A stretch of DNA of 64,000 nucleotides from Halomonas sp. GFAJ-1 (GCA_002966495.1 CP016490.1:3162001-3226000), one strand, 5' to 3'; positions 8,906 to 19,722 are shown, numbered from the stretch's first letter. Numbers and translations are program-made. The notes: generated by a model not told the origin, from the sequence alone.

Positions 8906-8930
8906 CGGGGGGAGATAAAATCCTCCCCCG
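8906..8930. promoter_or_regulatory. Inverted G/C block with MalT-box core upstream of the GH13-malK operon
   Basis: GGGGGAGAT (plus) faces GGGGGAGGAT (minus strand of 8920-8929) around an AAAA core. The minus-strand copy contains GGAGGA, the core hexamer of MalT boxes, about 95 bp upstream of the GH13 start. The same sequence can fold into a hairpin behind malT, but no T-tract follows it. Either role is possible. Confidence 0.4.
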
Positions 8931-8985
8931 GGGGTGGTGCTAGGCGTAGACGCGAGGAGTAGTTGCTGAAGAACCATGGCTAGCC

Positions 8986-11688
8986 TCACTCCCCCTGTAT
9001 ATGTGCCAACAGCTGACCGGCCAGGGCAATCGCTTCATCCCGGCGGCGAATATTCTGCTTTTGGTAGAGGCTGCGGATGTGGGTTTTGATCGTGGTCGGT
9101 GCCACCGACAGCTGTTCGGCGATTTGCTCGTTAGAAAGCCCCGCGTGAATGAGCCCGAGAATTTGCCATTCGCGACGGGTCAGCGGTGACGTGCGGATCA
9201 GCTCGGGAACATCCGGCCTTGCCACGATATCGGCAATCACCGTTTCATCCAGCATCAGACGCCGAGCGCTGCCAAAATCCTTTTGTCGGCCTACCAGCGT
9301 CAACAGCCGCTCCGCCCTGGCCTGCTCTAAGGCAGGTAGTTCACCGCGGGCCATCAGCCCGGTTAGCAGCGCTCTTAACGGTTTACCCAAACGTAAAAAA
9401 CTGCCGACCATGGCAGTACGTGACGCCAAGCTTAGCGCTTGCTGCAGATGATGGCGGGCCGCCTCCTCCCTGCCTTGGTGCCAGGCGGCGGCCGCTAAAC
9501 ACAGCTGATTGCGGTTAGCATCGGTCACTAAACCTAAACGCTGGGTGTGTACCTCAAGCGCCTCTAGCAACGTGCGGGCCTCATCAAAATGGCCCAACAG
9601 CGTTAACGCCCGGGCGTGGTTGCGCACATTGCACTGGGCAAAGTGGTTGGTGGCACCGTCGGTGATAGGGGCTGGCGCTTCCTGACGCCAGCGCTCCACT
9701 GCTTCTAGATCCTGGGTAGAGTGCCACCAGGAAAGCAGCGTGGCATGTGCATTAGCCACCCAGTCGATATGGTAATCGCCTTCAGCGAGGATTTTACGCA
9801 GCCGCCGAACATGGTCGGCACACTGAGCCTGGTCGCCTCGGCTTTGCGATACTTTCGCCAACTGGATATGGCACTGCAGCGTCCAACGCTCGCCTTGGTT
9901 ATCCAGCACGGCAATGCCTTTTAAAGCGGCCTGCTCGGCTTCATCCAGGCGGTGCCACTCCCAGAGCACTTGGCTGCGAATCCGGTAGAGGAATTCCGCC
10001 ACGGGCAGGTGCTCAAGCTCTGCACGCTCTAAGTGAGCGAAGGCACGCTCTTGAATATCGTAGGCAGCCTGCAAGCGCCCCTGAGCAACCAGGGTCTCTG
10101 ACTGGTGGCAAAACGACCACAACAATCGCTGATGATCATTGCCCTGTCGGGCCTCTCGCTCCACTTCCCGCACCCGCAGCAACGACTCCTCCAAATGGCC
10201 TTGCACAAACCGCGCCTCGCTTAATATAGCGGTGGCCGTTAGTGGCGTTGAGGCTAAATAACGGGCAGGCATGGCCAAGGCCTGCTCGGCGAGCGGCGCG
10301 GCCCGCTCGGCATTACCTTGATTGATCGCCAGCTGGGCACGCAGAGTGGCAAATTCGGCATGCAGCCACTGCCACTCCGGGGCTTCCAGCTTTGACTCAA
10401 TCCAACCAATCACCCGGGCGGTGGTATCAAACTGAAACTGAGCGTGGGACACCCAGCCATACAGCAACGCGAGCTCTGGTCGTTGTGAGAGCGAAAGCTC
10501 CCCTATCAGCCCCAGCCCCTGAGCCAAGAGCGCGTAGGCACCGCTTGCCAACAGCGCAGGCCCCTGCGACACCAGCAGGCTGGCCACATCCTCCGGCGCT
10601 TCGGCAAGAATGGCTTGGCGCAGCGCCATGACCGGGTCGTTGAGCGCCAGCCACGCCTGGCTGGCACGCCGGTGGAGCGTGCGCTGGGTCGCCAGGCTAA
10701 GCTCGTGACGTCGATGGCGCAGGTACTCACCAAACAATCGCTGAAAGCGGTACCACTGGGCGTGGGGGTCGGGGCGCTCAATAAACAGCCCCGCCTGCTC
10801 AAAAGCGTCAAACCGCTGGGTCAAACGCTCGCCTTCTAATAAGCGCGCCATTAGCTCCGGCGAGAAACGCTCAAGCACCCCCAGCTGCAGCATCAGCTCA
10901 CGCTCATCTGACGGGAGCGCCTGGGCAAGCAGTTCATCAAACCAGGCGACGAAATCAGGGTGAGCACCATTTAAGCGCTCGACCAGCGCATCAAAGCCGG
11001 CGCGGGTCGTGGTGCGCTCCACCAGCCAGTTGAGCGCCATCACCCAACCGCCGCTGCGGCGTAGCGCGCGCTCCAGACTTACCCGTGTAGGTGGAAAGCT
11101 AAGCTGTTCGGCACACAGGGTGTGTGCCTCTTCACTGTCGAATGCCAGGCTATGCAGGTCGATCTCTTCCAGCTCACCGCGCAGCCGCAGGCTGGCAAGC
11201 CCCAGTGCCGGGCGTGACCGGCTGGCCAGCGTCAAGGTCAGCCAGGGCGGCTGATGGCGCAGCCAGTGGGCCAGCGCGGTGAGAATCTCGGGGTTGGCAA
11301 GATGCTCGAAGCCATCCACGACCAGTCGGCAAGGCGCGTGCTGTTCGGGTAGCTCCGTCAACCAGCGCTCCATGTGGGCAATGCATTCACTGTCATCCCC
11401 CGGCGTCAGCGTGACCAAAGGGGCCAACAGAGTGTCCATGGCCGCCTGCCAGTAGGCCAGAAAGCGGTGCGTCTGATTATCCTGCTCGTCCAGCCGCAGC
11501 CAGCTTGCCTGCTGCTCCAGGACGGGCAGCCGCTCGGCCAGCAGCGTGGTCTTGCCATAGCCCGGTGGCGCCTGAACCACCAGCAGGCGCACCTGCTCGT
11601 TCAACGCGAAGTGGTCGTTCAAACGCGGCCGCGCCACCGTACAGGGAGGTAGCGGCGGCGCCTTCAGTTTTTCCTTGAGCAGCAGCAT
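8986..11688 (-). CDS. malT: MalT-type LuxR-family ATP-dependent transcriptional activator
   Basis: A 900-residue STAND-class regulator, the same size as E. coli MalT (901). The P-loop PPGYGKTT is at residues 41-48, followed by an NTPase/winged-helix module, a long helical-repeat sensor region, and a C-terminal LuxR helix-turn-helix (SPLTRREWQILGLIHAGLSN and IAEQLSVAPTTIKTHIRSLY). MalT binds ATP and maltotriose, oligomerises, and activates mal promoters. The start has GGAGG five bases upstream. Its position inside the mal cluster and the MalT-like boxes nearby support the name. Confidence 0.9.
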   Translation of the reverse strand: MLLLKEKLKAPPLPPCTVARPRLNDHFALNEQVRLLVVQAPPGYGKTTLLAERLPVLEQQASWLRLDEQDNQTHRFLAYWQAAMDTLLAPLVTLTPGDDSECIAHMERWLTELPEQHAPCRLVVDGFEHLANPEILTALAHWLRHQPPWLTLTLASRSRPALGLASLRLRGELEEIDLHSLAFDSEEAHTLCAEQLSFPPTRVSLERALRRSGGWVMALNWLVERTTTRAGFDALVERLNGAHPDFVAWFDELLAQALPSDERELMLQLGVLERFSPELMARLLEGERLTQRFDAFEQAGLFIERPDPHAQWYRFQRLFGEYLRHRRHELSLATQRTLHRRASQAWLALNDPVMALRQAILAEAPEDVASLLVSQGPALLASGAYALLAQGLGLIGELSLSQRPELALLYGWVSHAQFQFDTTARVIGWIESKLEAPEWQWLHAEFATLRAQLAINQGNAERAAPLAEQALAMPARYLASTPLTATAILSEARFVQGHLEESLLRVREVEREARQGNDHQRLLWSFCHQSETLVAQGRLQAAYDIQERAFAHLERAELEHLPVAEFLYRIRSQVLWEWHRLDEAEQAALKGIAVLDNQGERWTLQCHIQLAKVSQSRGDQAQCADHVRRLRKILAEGDYHIDWVANAHATLLSWWHSTQDLEAVERWRQEAPAPITDGATNHFAQCNVRNHARALTLLGHFDEARTLLEALEVHTQRLGLVTDANRNQLCLAAAAWHQGREEAARHHLQQALSLASRTAMVGSFLRLGKPLRALLTGLMARGELPALEQARAERLLTLVGRQKDFGSARRLMLDETVIADIVARPDVPELIRTSPLTRREWQILGLIHAGLSNEQIAEQLSVAPTTIKTHIRSLYQKQNIRRRDEAIALAGQLLAHIQGE

Positions 11689-11721
11689 CGGTGCCTCCCT
11701 GGGTCGAGTTTAACGAGCAAA

Positions 11722-11745
11722 AAGCCCGCGACGGAGCGCGGGCAA
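11722..11745 (-). terminator. Rho-independent terminator of the porin gene
   Basis: GCCCGCG at 11724-11730 pairs with CGCGGGC at 11737-11743. On the minus strand it is followed by TTTTTGC, between the porin and malT, so malT needs its own promoter. Confidence 0.85.
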
Positions 11746-11795
11746 TCGGCATTGGTGAAACAGGTAAGGAAACCTGCCAGGCATGGTGCGATGGG

Positions 11796-13331
11796 TTAGA
11801 ACCAGATTTCGCTCTGCACGCCAAAGCTCCACTGGCCACCGGTAAAGCCATCGTTACCAAACGAGTCTTCCATCGTGTAGCCGTTCAGCTCGGCATCCCA
11901 GTCAGTATAGGAGGCGAACAGACGAATTTCAGGACGCTTCCAGAAGCCACCGACATCCGGCTTGAAAGTGGGCGCAATGGTCAGCTTGCCGAAATTGCCG
12001 CTGACGGCATTGCGGCCATTGAAGCCATTGGGATCCAGATCCATGTACTGGTAGCTACCCTCGTACTGCATCTCGAAGTTCTGGGTAATCTCGTTGGCCA
12101 GACGCACGTTCAGCGTGGCCCAGGAGTAGCTGTCGCCATCGGCAAACCGGTCGTCGCTGACCTCTGCCAGAATCGAGGGCGCAATGCGCCACTGCGGGGC
12201 AATGTAGGTGGTACCGTAGACCGCCAGGCGGGTCGCCGTGGCGTCGTCGGTCAGGTCGCCATTGCTACCCAGCCCTTTCACTTCCGCACCCAGCCCTTGG
12301 CCGTGCAGCAACGCCGCCTTGAAGTTACCCTCGCCCAGGCCAAAGAAGCTGTCGCCGTGGTACGCCACCATGGTATGCCAGCCACTGTCGGCAGCGGTCT
12401 GGCCTACGCCGATGTCGCGCTCGTCGTTGTCGGCGGCCGACATCACGTTCGCCATGACCTGCCAGTTACCGAAGTAGTTGTTGGAGGTCAGGATCAGGTT
12501 GTCGGTGTTGCTGCCATCGCCTTCCAGGCCGGGGTTTTCGCGGTTGATGACGTCAAAGTCACTGAAGCTACGGCCATACAGCGAGAAGTTGGACTTCCAG
12601 TTATCGGCCAGTTGAATATCGTAGATACCGCCACCGGTACCGGCCAGGAACACGACATCGCTGTCCAGCCAGTGGATATCGAAGTTATCCCGGTCGAAGC
12701 GCTTACCCGCCCAGATGGAGGCATTTTCGAAGGCCCCGGTGAAGCTGGGCAGGTCGCTGAACTCGGCATAGGCCTGACGGACGTTGAGGTTGGTATCGTC
12801 GCCGACCCAATCGTTGCTGGAGTTGGTGCCAGCGGCCAGCATGGTGGTGTAACGGGCGCGGGCGCCGTTATCGAACTGCATGCGGTAGTTGAGAATGGCT
12901 TCGGTGTAGGTATCGGGCTCGTTGCCCAGACGACCCACGGCACCGCCCAGGTTACCAGCTGGGGTCACGTAGGGGCCGCCATCGATGCTCTTGCGATCTT
13001 CGCCCAGCAGCAGGCCAGAGCGGGCGTAGACGTTGAACGAGAAGCCCTCTTCACCGCTGGCCTGGCGCTCTACTCGTGCCAAGCGCTCTTCGAGGTCGGC
13101 ATCGGTGGTGGCGGCCGCTGGGGCGCTGGAAGGCGGTGGCGTGGCTCCCTGCTCGGCCAGATCGGCGCGGCGCTCTGCGGCGTCTGCGCGCTGTTCGGCC
13201 GCCGCGATGCGCGCCTCCAGCTCAGCAAAACGCTCTTCGAGGGACAGGTTGGCACTGGCCAAACCGCTCATGCCCAGGCTGGCAGCCGCCACCGCAATGG
13301 CCAACGGCGTCTTGAACGCTGTCTTGTGCAT
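11796..13331 (-). CDS. LamB/ScrY-family outer-membrane carbohydrate porin with N-terminal coiled coil
   Basis: A 511-residue outer-membrane channel for maltodextrins or other alpha-glucosides. It has a signal peptide (to about residue 27, ASAN), then a heptad-like charged segment (residues 30-62, EERFAELEARIAAAEQRADA) typical of ScrY-type porins, a Pro/Ala/Ser linker, a second short coil, then a beta-barrel with alternating aromatic strands ending in IWF, the aromatic C-terminus recognised by the Bam machinery. It diverges from the alpha-glucoside operon across a region with two LacI-type operators, so it probably belongs to that system more than to malEFG. Confidence 0.88.
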   Translation of the reverse strand: MHKTAFKTPLAIAVAAASLGMSGLASANLSLEERFAELEARIAAAEQRADAAERRADLAEQGATPPPSSAPAAATTDADLEERLARVERQASGEEGFSFNVYARSGLLLGEDRKSIDGGPYVTPAGNLGGAVGRLGNEPDTYTEAILNYRMQFDNGARARYTTMLAAGTNSSNDWVGDDTNLNVRQAYAEFSDLPSFTGAFENASIWAGKRFDRDNFDIHWLDSDVVFLAGTGGGIYDIQLADNWKSNFSLYGRSFSDFDVINRENPGLEGDGSNTDNLILTSNNYFGNWQVMANVMSAADNDERDIGVGQTAADSGWHTMVAYHGDSFFGLGEGNFKAALLHGQGLGAEVKGLGSNGDLTDDATATRLAVYGTTYIAPQWRIAPSILAEVSDDRFADGDSYSWATLNVRLANEITQNFEMQYEGSYQYMDLDPNGFNGRNAVSGNFGKLTIAPTFKPDVGGFWKRPEIRLFASYTDWDAELNGYTMEDSFGNDGFTGGQWSFGVQSEIWF

Positions 13332-13503
13332 TGTATTAAATCCTATTGTTTTTAAACGCGAGGCTCTTGAAAAACGATTGTTTTTAAAGCGCTATTGTTT
13401 TGATCGTATTGCCTGCTCCAGGCACTGACTTTCCCTTCACGTACTTTCCCTTGAATGTTGCAAAGCAACTCATTTTTCGAGCCAGCAAGCAACAACCACT
13501 AAA

Positions 13504-13519
13504 ACTTAATCGATTAAGT
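13504..13519. promoter_or_regulatory. LacI-family operator 1
   Basis: ACTTAATCGATTAAGT is a perfect 16-bp palindrome with a central CG, the usual architecture of LacI/GalR-family operators. It lies between the divergent porin and binding-protein genes. The LacI-type regulator encoded at 19883-20932, at the end of the same operon, is the likely ligand. Confidence 0.8.
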
Positions 13520-13657
13520 GTTAGTAAACCAACATGCTTTTGCTAATTATCGACCAATGTCTAACCTGCTATTTAGCCTTGGAAAAAACACCCAGCACGG
13601 GGTTAGACAAAAGTCGCTATTGAACTTCATGACAACAGACGGCTAACTGGCATCTCA

Positions 13658-13673
13658 ACTTAATCGTTTAAGT
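13658..13673. promoter_or_regulatory. LacI-family operator 2
   Basis: ACTTAATCGTTTAAGT differs from operator 1 at a single base and lies 60 bp before the binding-protein start. The centres of the two operators are 154 bp apart, a distance compatible with looping or with separate control of the two divergent promoters. Confidence 0.8.
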
Positions 13674-13733
13674 TTGCGCTGTCAGCGCCTTGTGACTTCA
13701 CTCCCATAACAATAAACGTCGAGGAATACCGTT

Positions 13734-15005
<1,272 letters not shown>

Positions 15006-15019
15006 TTGCGGAGACTCCC

Positions 15020-16003
15020 ATGCCGAGCACTTCTCACCACGACGCGCCCTCCGGGGCGCGTTCCATAGCGCCCCCAAGGCGCCAGCGCGGCACCAAGGTG
15101 CGCCGTCAACGGGTCAAGGCGGCCTGGCTGTTCCTGGCCCCCATGCTGATCGCCCTGACCCTGGTGGCTGGCTGGCCGCTCCTGCGCACGTTCTTTTTGA
15201 GCTTTACCGATGCATCGCTATCGGACCTGGGCGCGGCCAACCTGATCGGTTTCGAAAACTATCTGGTCTATGAGGACGGTCGCTGGTTCGGCGTACTGGC
15301 CGACCCCATCTGGTGGCGCTCGGTCTGGAACACGGTCTACTTCTCGGTGGTATCCGTGTCACTGGAAGTCATCTTCGGCGTTATCGTGGCGCTGATCCTG
15401 AATGCCGAATTCAAGGGCCGGGTGATCGTTCGGGCGGCGGTGCTGATCCCCTGGGCCATTCCGACCATCGTCTCTGCCCAGATGTGGGCATGGATGCTCA
15501 ACGACCAGTTCGGCATCATCAATCATATGTTGATGGCCGTCGGCATCATCGACAACCCGATTGCCTGGACCGCCAGCGCCACCTACTCCATGTGGGCGGT
15601 CATCATGGTGGACGTATGGAAAACCATTCCCTTTGTCGCGCTGCTGGTACTGGCCGCGCTGCAGATGCTGCCCAAGGATTGCTACGAAGCCGCCGAAGTG
15701 GACGGCATTCATCCGGTACGCGTGTTCTTCAAGGTCACGCTGCCACTGATCACACCCGCGCTGATGGTGGCGGTGATCTTCCGCCTGCTGGATGCGCTGC
15801 GCGTGTTCGACGTGATTTACGTACTGACCTCCAACTCCACCAGCACGATGTCGATGTCAGTATACGCCCGCCAGCAGCTGGTCGAGTTTCAGGATGTCGG
15901 TTACGGCAGCGCCGCCTCCACGCTGCTGTTCCTGATCATTGCGCTGGCCACCATTGCCTACCTCTATCTGGGCCGCAACAAAATCCAACTGGGAGGTGAC
16001 TGA
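15020..16003 (+). CDS. Alpha-glucoside ABC transporter permease 1 (MalF/ThuF-like)
   Basis: Inner-membrane permease of 327 aa with six predicted helices and the EAA loop (EAAEVDGIHPVRVFFKVTLP) that contacts the ATPase. The N-terminus is short and Arg-rich. The MalF-style long periplasmic insertion is absent, placing it in the sugar type-1 permease group typical of ThuF/AglF. It follows the binding protein by 14 bp and overlaps the next permease by one base (TGATG), so all three are co-expressed. Confidence 0.92.
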   Translation: MPSTSHHDAPSGARSIAPPRRQRGTKVRRQRVKAAWLFLAPMLIALTLVAGWPLLRTFFLSFTDASLSDLGAANLIGFENYLVYEDGRWFGVLADPIWWRSVWNTVYFSVVSVSLEVIFGVIVALILNAEFKGRVIVRAAVLIPWAIPTIVSAQMWAWMLNDQFGIINHMLMAVGIIDNPIAWTASATYSMWAVIMVDVWKTIPFVALLVLAALQMLPKDCYEAAEVDGIHPVRVFFKVTLPLITPALMVAVIFRLLDALRVFDVIYVLTSNSTSTMSMSVYARQQLVEFQDVGYGSAASTLLFLIIALATIAYLYLGRNKIQLGGD

Positions 16004-16845
16004 TGACCACTCGTCAGCTAGCTAAAATAGCCAAACGCGTCGGTTTCTGGGCACTGATTGCGCTCATCATGGTATACGCGGTCTTCCCCTTCTACTACGC
16101 TGTGATCACCTCGATCAAACCCTCCAGCGACCTGTTTCGCGTGGAACTGTGGCCCTCCGACTGGAACATGAACAACTACGTTCAAATTTTCAGCCAGACC
16201 AGCTTCCTGCGCGCCATCTTCAACTCGATCATTATCGCCTTCAGCGTGGTGTTCATTGCGCTGCTGCTGGGCATTACCGCGTCCTATGCGCTTGGACGAG
16301 TGCGTTTTCGCGGCCGCTCCACGGTACTGCTGGTGATCCTCGGGGTTTCCATGTTCCCCCAGGTGGCGGTGCTGTCGGGGCTCTTCGAGGTCATTCGCGC
16401 GCTGAACCTTTACAACAACCCGGCGGGCCTGATTCTCAGCTACACCATCTTCACCCTGCCGTTCACCGTCTGGGTGCTGACCACCTTCATGAAACAGCTG
16501 CCCATGGAACTGGAAGAGGCCGCGATCATGGATGGTGCCACCCCCTGGGTCACCATCACCAAAGTGTTTTTACCGCTGATGTGGCCCGCCATGGCCACCA
16601 CCGGACTGCTGGCTTTCATTGCCGCCTGGAACGAGTTCCTGTTCGCACTGACCTTCACGCTCACCGATGCACAGCGCACGGTACCGGTTGCCATCGCGCT
16701 GCTGTCTGGCGGTAGTGCCTATGAGCTGCCCTGGGGGCCGATCATGGCGGCTTCTGTGGTAGTCACCGTACCGCTGGTGATTTTGGTGATTATTTTCCAG
16801 CGCCGCATTGTGTCGGGCCTGACCGCGGGTGCCGTCAAAGGCTAG
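16003..16845 (+). CDS. Alpha-glucoside ABC transporter permease 2 (MalG/ThuG-like)
   Basis: Partner permease of 280 aa, six predicted helices, with an EAA loop (EEAAIMDGATPWVTITKVFLP) and the C-terminal SGLTAGAVKG ending typical of MalG-like subunits. The start codon overlaps the stop of permease 1 by one base and is preceded by GGGAGG at 15991-15996. It is followed by aglA after 66 bp, which holds the aglA ribosome site and no terminator. Confidence 0.92.
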   Translation: MTTRQLAKIAKRVGFWALIALIMVYAVFPFYYAVITSIKPSSDLFRVELWPSDWNMNNYVQIFSQTSFLRAIFNSIIIAFSVVFIALLLGITASYALGRVRFRGRSTVLLVILGVSMFPQVAVLSGLFEVIRALNLYNNPAGLILSYTIFTLPFTVWVLTTFMKQLPMELEEAAIMDGATPWVTITKVFLPLMWPAMATTGLLAFIAAWNEFLFALTFTLTDAQRTVPVAIALLSGGSAYELPWGPIMAASVVVTVPLVILVIIFQRRIVSGLTAGAVKG

Positions 16846-16911
16846 TCCACGCGACAAATCTATTGATGAGCTGATGTTGATTCTTCAGCCACTGTTTTTA
16901 AGGAACAAATA

Positions 16912-18528
16912 ATGCAAGACAAAATGATGTGGTGGCGCGGCGGCGTTATTTATCAAATCTACCCGCGCAGCTTTCTGGATAGCCGTGGCGACGGCGTTGG
17001 CGACCTGAACGGCATCACCGAGAAGCTGGACTACGTGGCATCACTCAACGTGGACGGCATCTGGCTCTCGCCCTTCTTTACCTCGCCGATGCTCGACTTT
17101 GGCTATGACGTTAGCAATTACTGCGACGTGGACCCGATGTTTGGCACGCTGGATGATTTCAAAGCGCTACTGAAAAAAGCTCATTCGCTAGGCCTGAAAG
17201 TGATGATTGATCAGGTGATCAGCCACACGTCCGATCAGCACCCCTGGTTTAAAGAGAGCCGCCAGGATCGTACCAATCCGAAAGCAGACTGGTTTGTATG
17301 GGCAGACCCGAAACCCGATGGCACACCGCCCAACAACTGGCTGTCGATTTTTGGCGGCTCCGCGTGGACCTTTGACTCCCGCCGCCAGCAGTACTACCTG
17401 CACAACTTCCTGACCAGCCAGCCGGACGTGAACTTCCACAATCTGGAAGCGCGTCAGGCGCAGCTCGACAACATGCGATTCTGGCTGGATTTGGGCGTCG
17501 ACGGCTTCCGCTTGGATACGGTCAACTTCTACTTCCACGATGCCGAGCTGCGGGATAACCCGCCAGTACCGAAAGGCGAAGCTAAAACCCTGGGCGCACC
17601 AGAAGCGAACCCTTACACTTGGCAGCGCCACGTCTACGATCTCAGCCGCCCAGAGAACCTGGACTTCCTCAAAGACCTGCGCGCGCTGATGGATGAGTAT
17701 CCCGGCACCACCACCGTGGGCGAAATAGGTGATGACAACCCGCTGGAGCGCATGGCGGAGTACACCGCCGGCGGCGATAAGCTGCACATGGCGTACACCT
17801 TCGATTTGCTCAACATGCCCCACTCCGCCAGCTACCTGCGCGAAGTGATTGAGCGCTTCCAACGTTTGGCGGGAGACGCCTGGCCCTGCTGGGCTACCTC
17901 CAACCACGACGTGGTGCGCAGCGCCACTCGCTGGGGCTCCGAAGAAGACCCCCACGCCTACCCGAAAGTCATGCTCGCTATGCTGTTCTCGCTGCGCGGT
18001 AGCGTGTGCCTTTATCAGGGCGAAGAGCTGGGCCTGCCGGAAGCCGATGTACCCTTTGAACGCATTCAAGACCCCTACGGCAAAGTGCTATGGCCTGAGT
18101 TTAAAGGCCGTGACGGCTGCCGCACGCCCATGCCGTGGACCGACGGCGACCAGGGCGGCTTCTCCCCAGTAGAGCCGTGGCTGCCGATGGAAACCCGCCA
18201 TTTGGATTTGGCCGTTAGCCGCCAGCAAGACGACCCGAATGCCACACTCAATACCGTGCGTGCTCTGCTGGCGTTTCGCAGTAGCCACCCAGCGTTGTTT
18301 GATGGTGACTTAACGCTGGTGGATGTGGGTGAGGAACTACTTGGTTTCACCCGTCAAAAAGGCGACGAGACGCTACTGTGTGTCTTCAACCTGACAGGGC
18401 AAGAGCAGCACACTACGCTGCCGGTTAACGTTGCCAGCGACCACTCGGTTGCCAACTTTACCGCTGCGCGAGATGGCAGCAAGCTCACCCTGCCTGCGTA
18501 TCAAGCCGCCTTTATGCAGGTCGCCTAA
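16912..18528 (+). CDS. aglA: Alpha-glucosidase AglA (GH13, HaG-type)
   Basis: A 538-residue cytoplasmic GH13 enzyme. Sequence and length correspond closely, from memory, to the structurally studied alpha-glucosidase HaG of Halomonas sp. H11, a maltose/sucrose-hydrolysing and transglucosylating enzyme stimulated by monovalent cations. Counted residues coincide with its catalytic triad: nucleophile Asp202 (GFRLD), acid/base Glu271 (VGE) and Asp333 (SNHD). It sits between the permeases and the ATPase of an alpha-glucoside importer, so it cleaves what that system brings in. AAGGA lies seven bases before the start. Confidence 0.95.
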   Translation: MQDKMMWWRGGVIYQIYPRSFLDSRGDGVGDLNGITEKLDYVASLNVDGIWLSPFFTSPMLDFGYDVSNYCDVDPMFGTLDDFKALLKKAHSLGLKVMIDQVISHTSDQHPWFKESRQDRTNPKADWFVWADPKPDGTPPNNWLSIFGGSAWTFDSRRQQYYLHNFLTSQPDVNFHNLEARQAQLDNMRFWLDLGVDGFRLDTVNFYFHDAELRDNPPVPKGEAKTLGAPEANPYTWQRHVYDLSRPENLDFLKDLRALMDEYPGTTTVGEIGDDNPLERMAEYTAGGDKLHMAYTFDLLNMPHSASYLREVIERFQRLAGDAWPCWATSNHDVVRSATRWGSEEDPHAYPKVMLAMLFSLRGSVCLYQGEELGLPEADVPFERIQDPYGKVLWPEFKGRDGCRTPMPWTDGDQGGFSPVEPWLPMETRHLDLAVSRQQDDPNATLNTVRALLAFRSSHPALFDGDLTLVDVGEELLGFTRQKGDETLLCVFNLTGQEQHTTLPVNVASDHSVANFTAARDGSKLTLPAYQAAFMQVA

Positions 18529-18594
18529 AGCCGCCCATAATAGTTAATAACGATAGCCGGCCCGCGACGCTCTTGAGGCCGGTAAGGAGTTTCC

Positions 18595-19701
18595 ATGGCA
18601 AGTGTTACGCTTGAAAAGGTCAACAAAGTATTTGGCCGAGATCACATTATTAAAGACGTCGATCTCTCCATTGGCGACGGCGAATTTGTAGTATTTGTCG
18701 GCCCTTCCGGCTGCGGTAAATCGACTCTGCTGCGCCTGATTGCCGGACTGGAATCCATCAGCGACGGCGATCTCAACATTGGCGGCACCGTGGTCAATGA
18801 TTTACCGCCACGAGAACGCGGCGTGGGGATGGTATTTCAGTCCTACGCGCTCTACCCGCACATGACTGTTTACGACAACATGGCGTTTGGCCTGAAGCTG
18901 GCCAAGACCAACAAAGAGACGGTGCATGAACGGGTAATGAGCACAGCGAAGATCCTTCAGCTAGAAGAGCTCTTACACCGTAAGCCCAAAGCGCTCTCTG
19001 GTGGCCAGCGCCAGCGGGTGGCCATGGGCCGCGCCATGGCCCGCGAGCCGCGTATTTTGCTATTTGATGAGCCACTCTCTAACCTGGATGCCTCGCTACG
19101 GGTGCAAATGCGTAACGAAATCGCCCGCCTGCATAACCGCCTTGGCTCTACCATGATTTACGTCACCCACGATCAGGTAGAAGCCATGACGCTGGCAGAT
19201 AAAATCGTCGTACTTAACCGCGGCCATGTGGAGCAAGTGGGCAGCCCTCACGAGCTGTACCAACGCCCAGCCACGAAGTTTGTCGCTGGCTTTATTGGCT
19301 CACCCACCATGAACTTCTTACCCGCAAAACTACTCAGCGGCGCCGCTGACGGCTGCCGAGTTAACGTTGCAGGATTAGGTGACGTGACCCTGCCCCAAGC
19401 GGGCGACGGCTACGCGCAAGGCAGCTCGCTAACGCTTGGCGTGCGGCCCGAGCATCTGCGTTTGGAAGCGCCGCAGGGAGATAACTGCTTTGATATCGTT
19501 AACGTCGAATACCTGGGCAACGAAGTGTACGTTTATCTGGAGCCAAAAGAGGGCACAACGCTGCTGATCCACCGCAGCGAAGCGCCCAGCCAGTGGAAAG
19601 AGGGTCAGCAGGTATCACTGGTGCCAGATACCGCGCACGTGCATCTCTTTGACGAGAACGGTGCTGCGCTGATGCTCTCAGACGCTCGCTCAGCCGCTTA
19701 A
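18595..19701 (+). CDS. Alpha-glucoside ABC transporter ATP-binding protein (MalK/UgpC family)
   Basis: A 368-residue ATPase with Walker A GPSGCGKST, signature LSGGQRQR, Walker B ILLFDEPLSNLD, switch YVTHDQ and a C-terminal TOBE domain typical of sugar importers (CUT1). It is closely related to, but separate from, the malK product at 6033-7148, so each importer has its own ATPase. AAGGAG is five bases before the start. It is the last gene before a long hairpin, and the LacI regulator follows. Confidence 0.93.
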   Translation: MASVTLEKVNKVFGRDHIIKDVDLSIGDGEFVVFVGPSGCGKSTLLRLIAGLESISDGDLNIGGTVVNDLPPRERGVGMVFQSYALYPHMTVYDNMAFGLKLAKTNKETVHERVMSTAKILQLEELLHRKPKALSGGQRQRVAMGRAMAREPRILLFDEPLSNLDASLRVQMRNEIARLHNRLGSTMIYVTHDQVEAMTLADKIVVLNRGHVEQVGSPHELYQRPATKFVAGFIGSPTMNFLPAKLLSGAADGCRVNVAGLGDVTLPQAGDGYAQGSSLTLGVRPEHLRLEAPQGDNCFDIVNVEYLGNEVYVYLEPKEGTTLLIHRSEAPSQWKEGQQVSLVPDTAHVHLFDENGAALMLSDARSAA

Positions 19702-19722
19702 CTCGTCACAGAACGACCCATT

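Larger units (their letters stand above)
13332..13733. promoter_or_regulatory. Divergent control region, porin / alpha-glucoside operon
   Basis: This 402-base gap holds two LacI-type palindromes (listed separately). On the porin side there are several near-copies of ATTGTTTTTAAA (around 13344, 13376 and a shorter one at 13394). Read in the porin mRNA direction these are TTTAAAAACAAT. The copy nearest the start lies immediately before the AGGA ribosome site. I see no gene here. Confidence 0.6.

Noticed and set aside
11691..13355. A 554-codon open frame on the plus strand antisense to the porin gene
   Set aside because: It mirrors the porin coding frame and has no domain signature or signal. 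The opposite strand gives a complete LamB-like barrel with signal peptide and terminal Phe, so this is a codon-bias shadow.
17188..18069. A 293-codon minus-strand frame opposite aglA
   Set aside because: Antisense shadow of a well-conserved GH13 gene whose catalytic residues are all in the plus frame.
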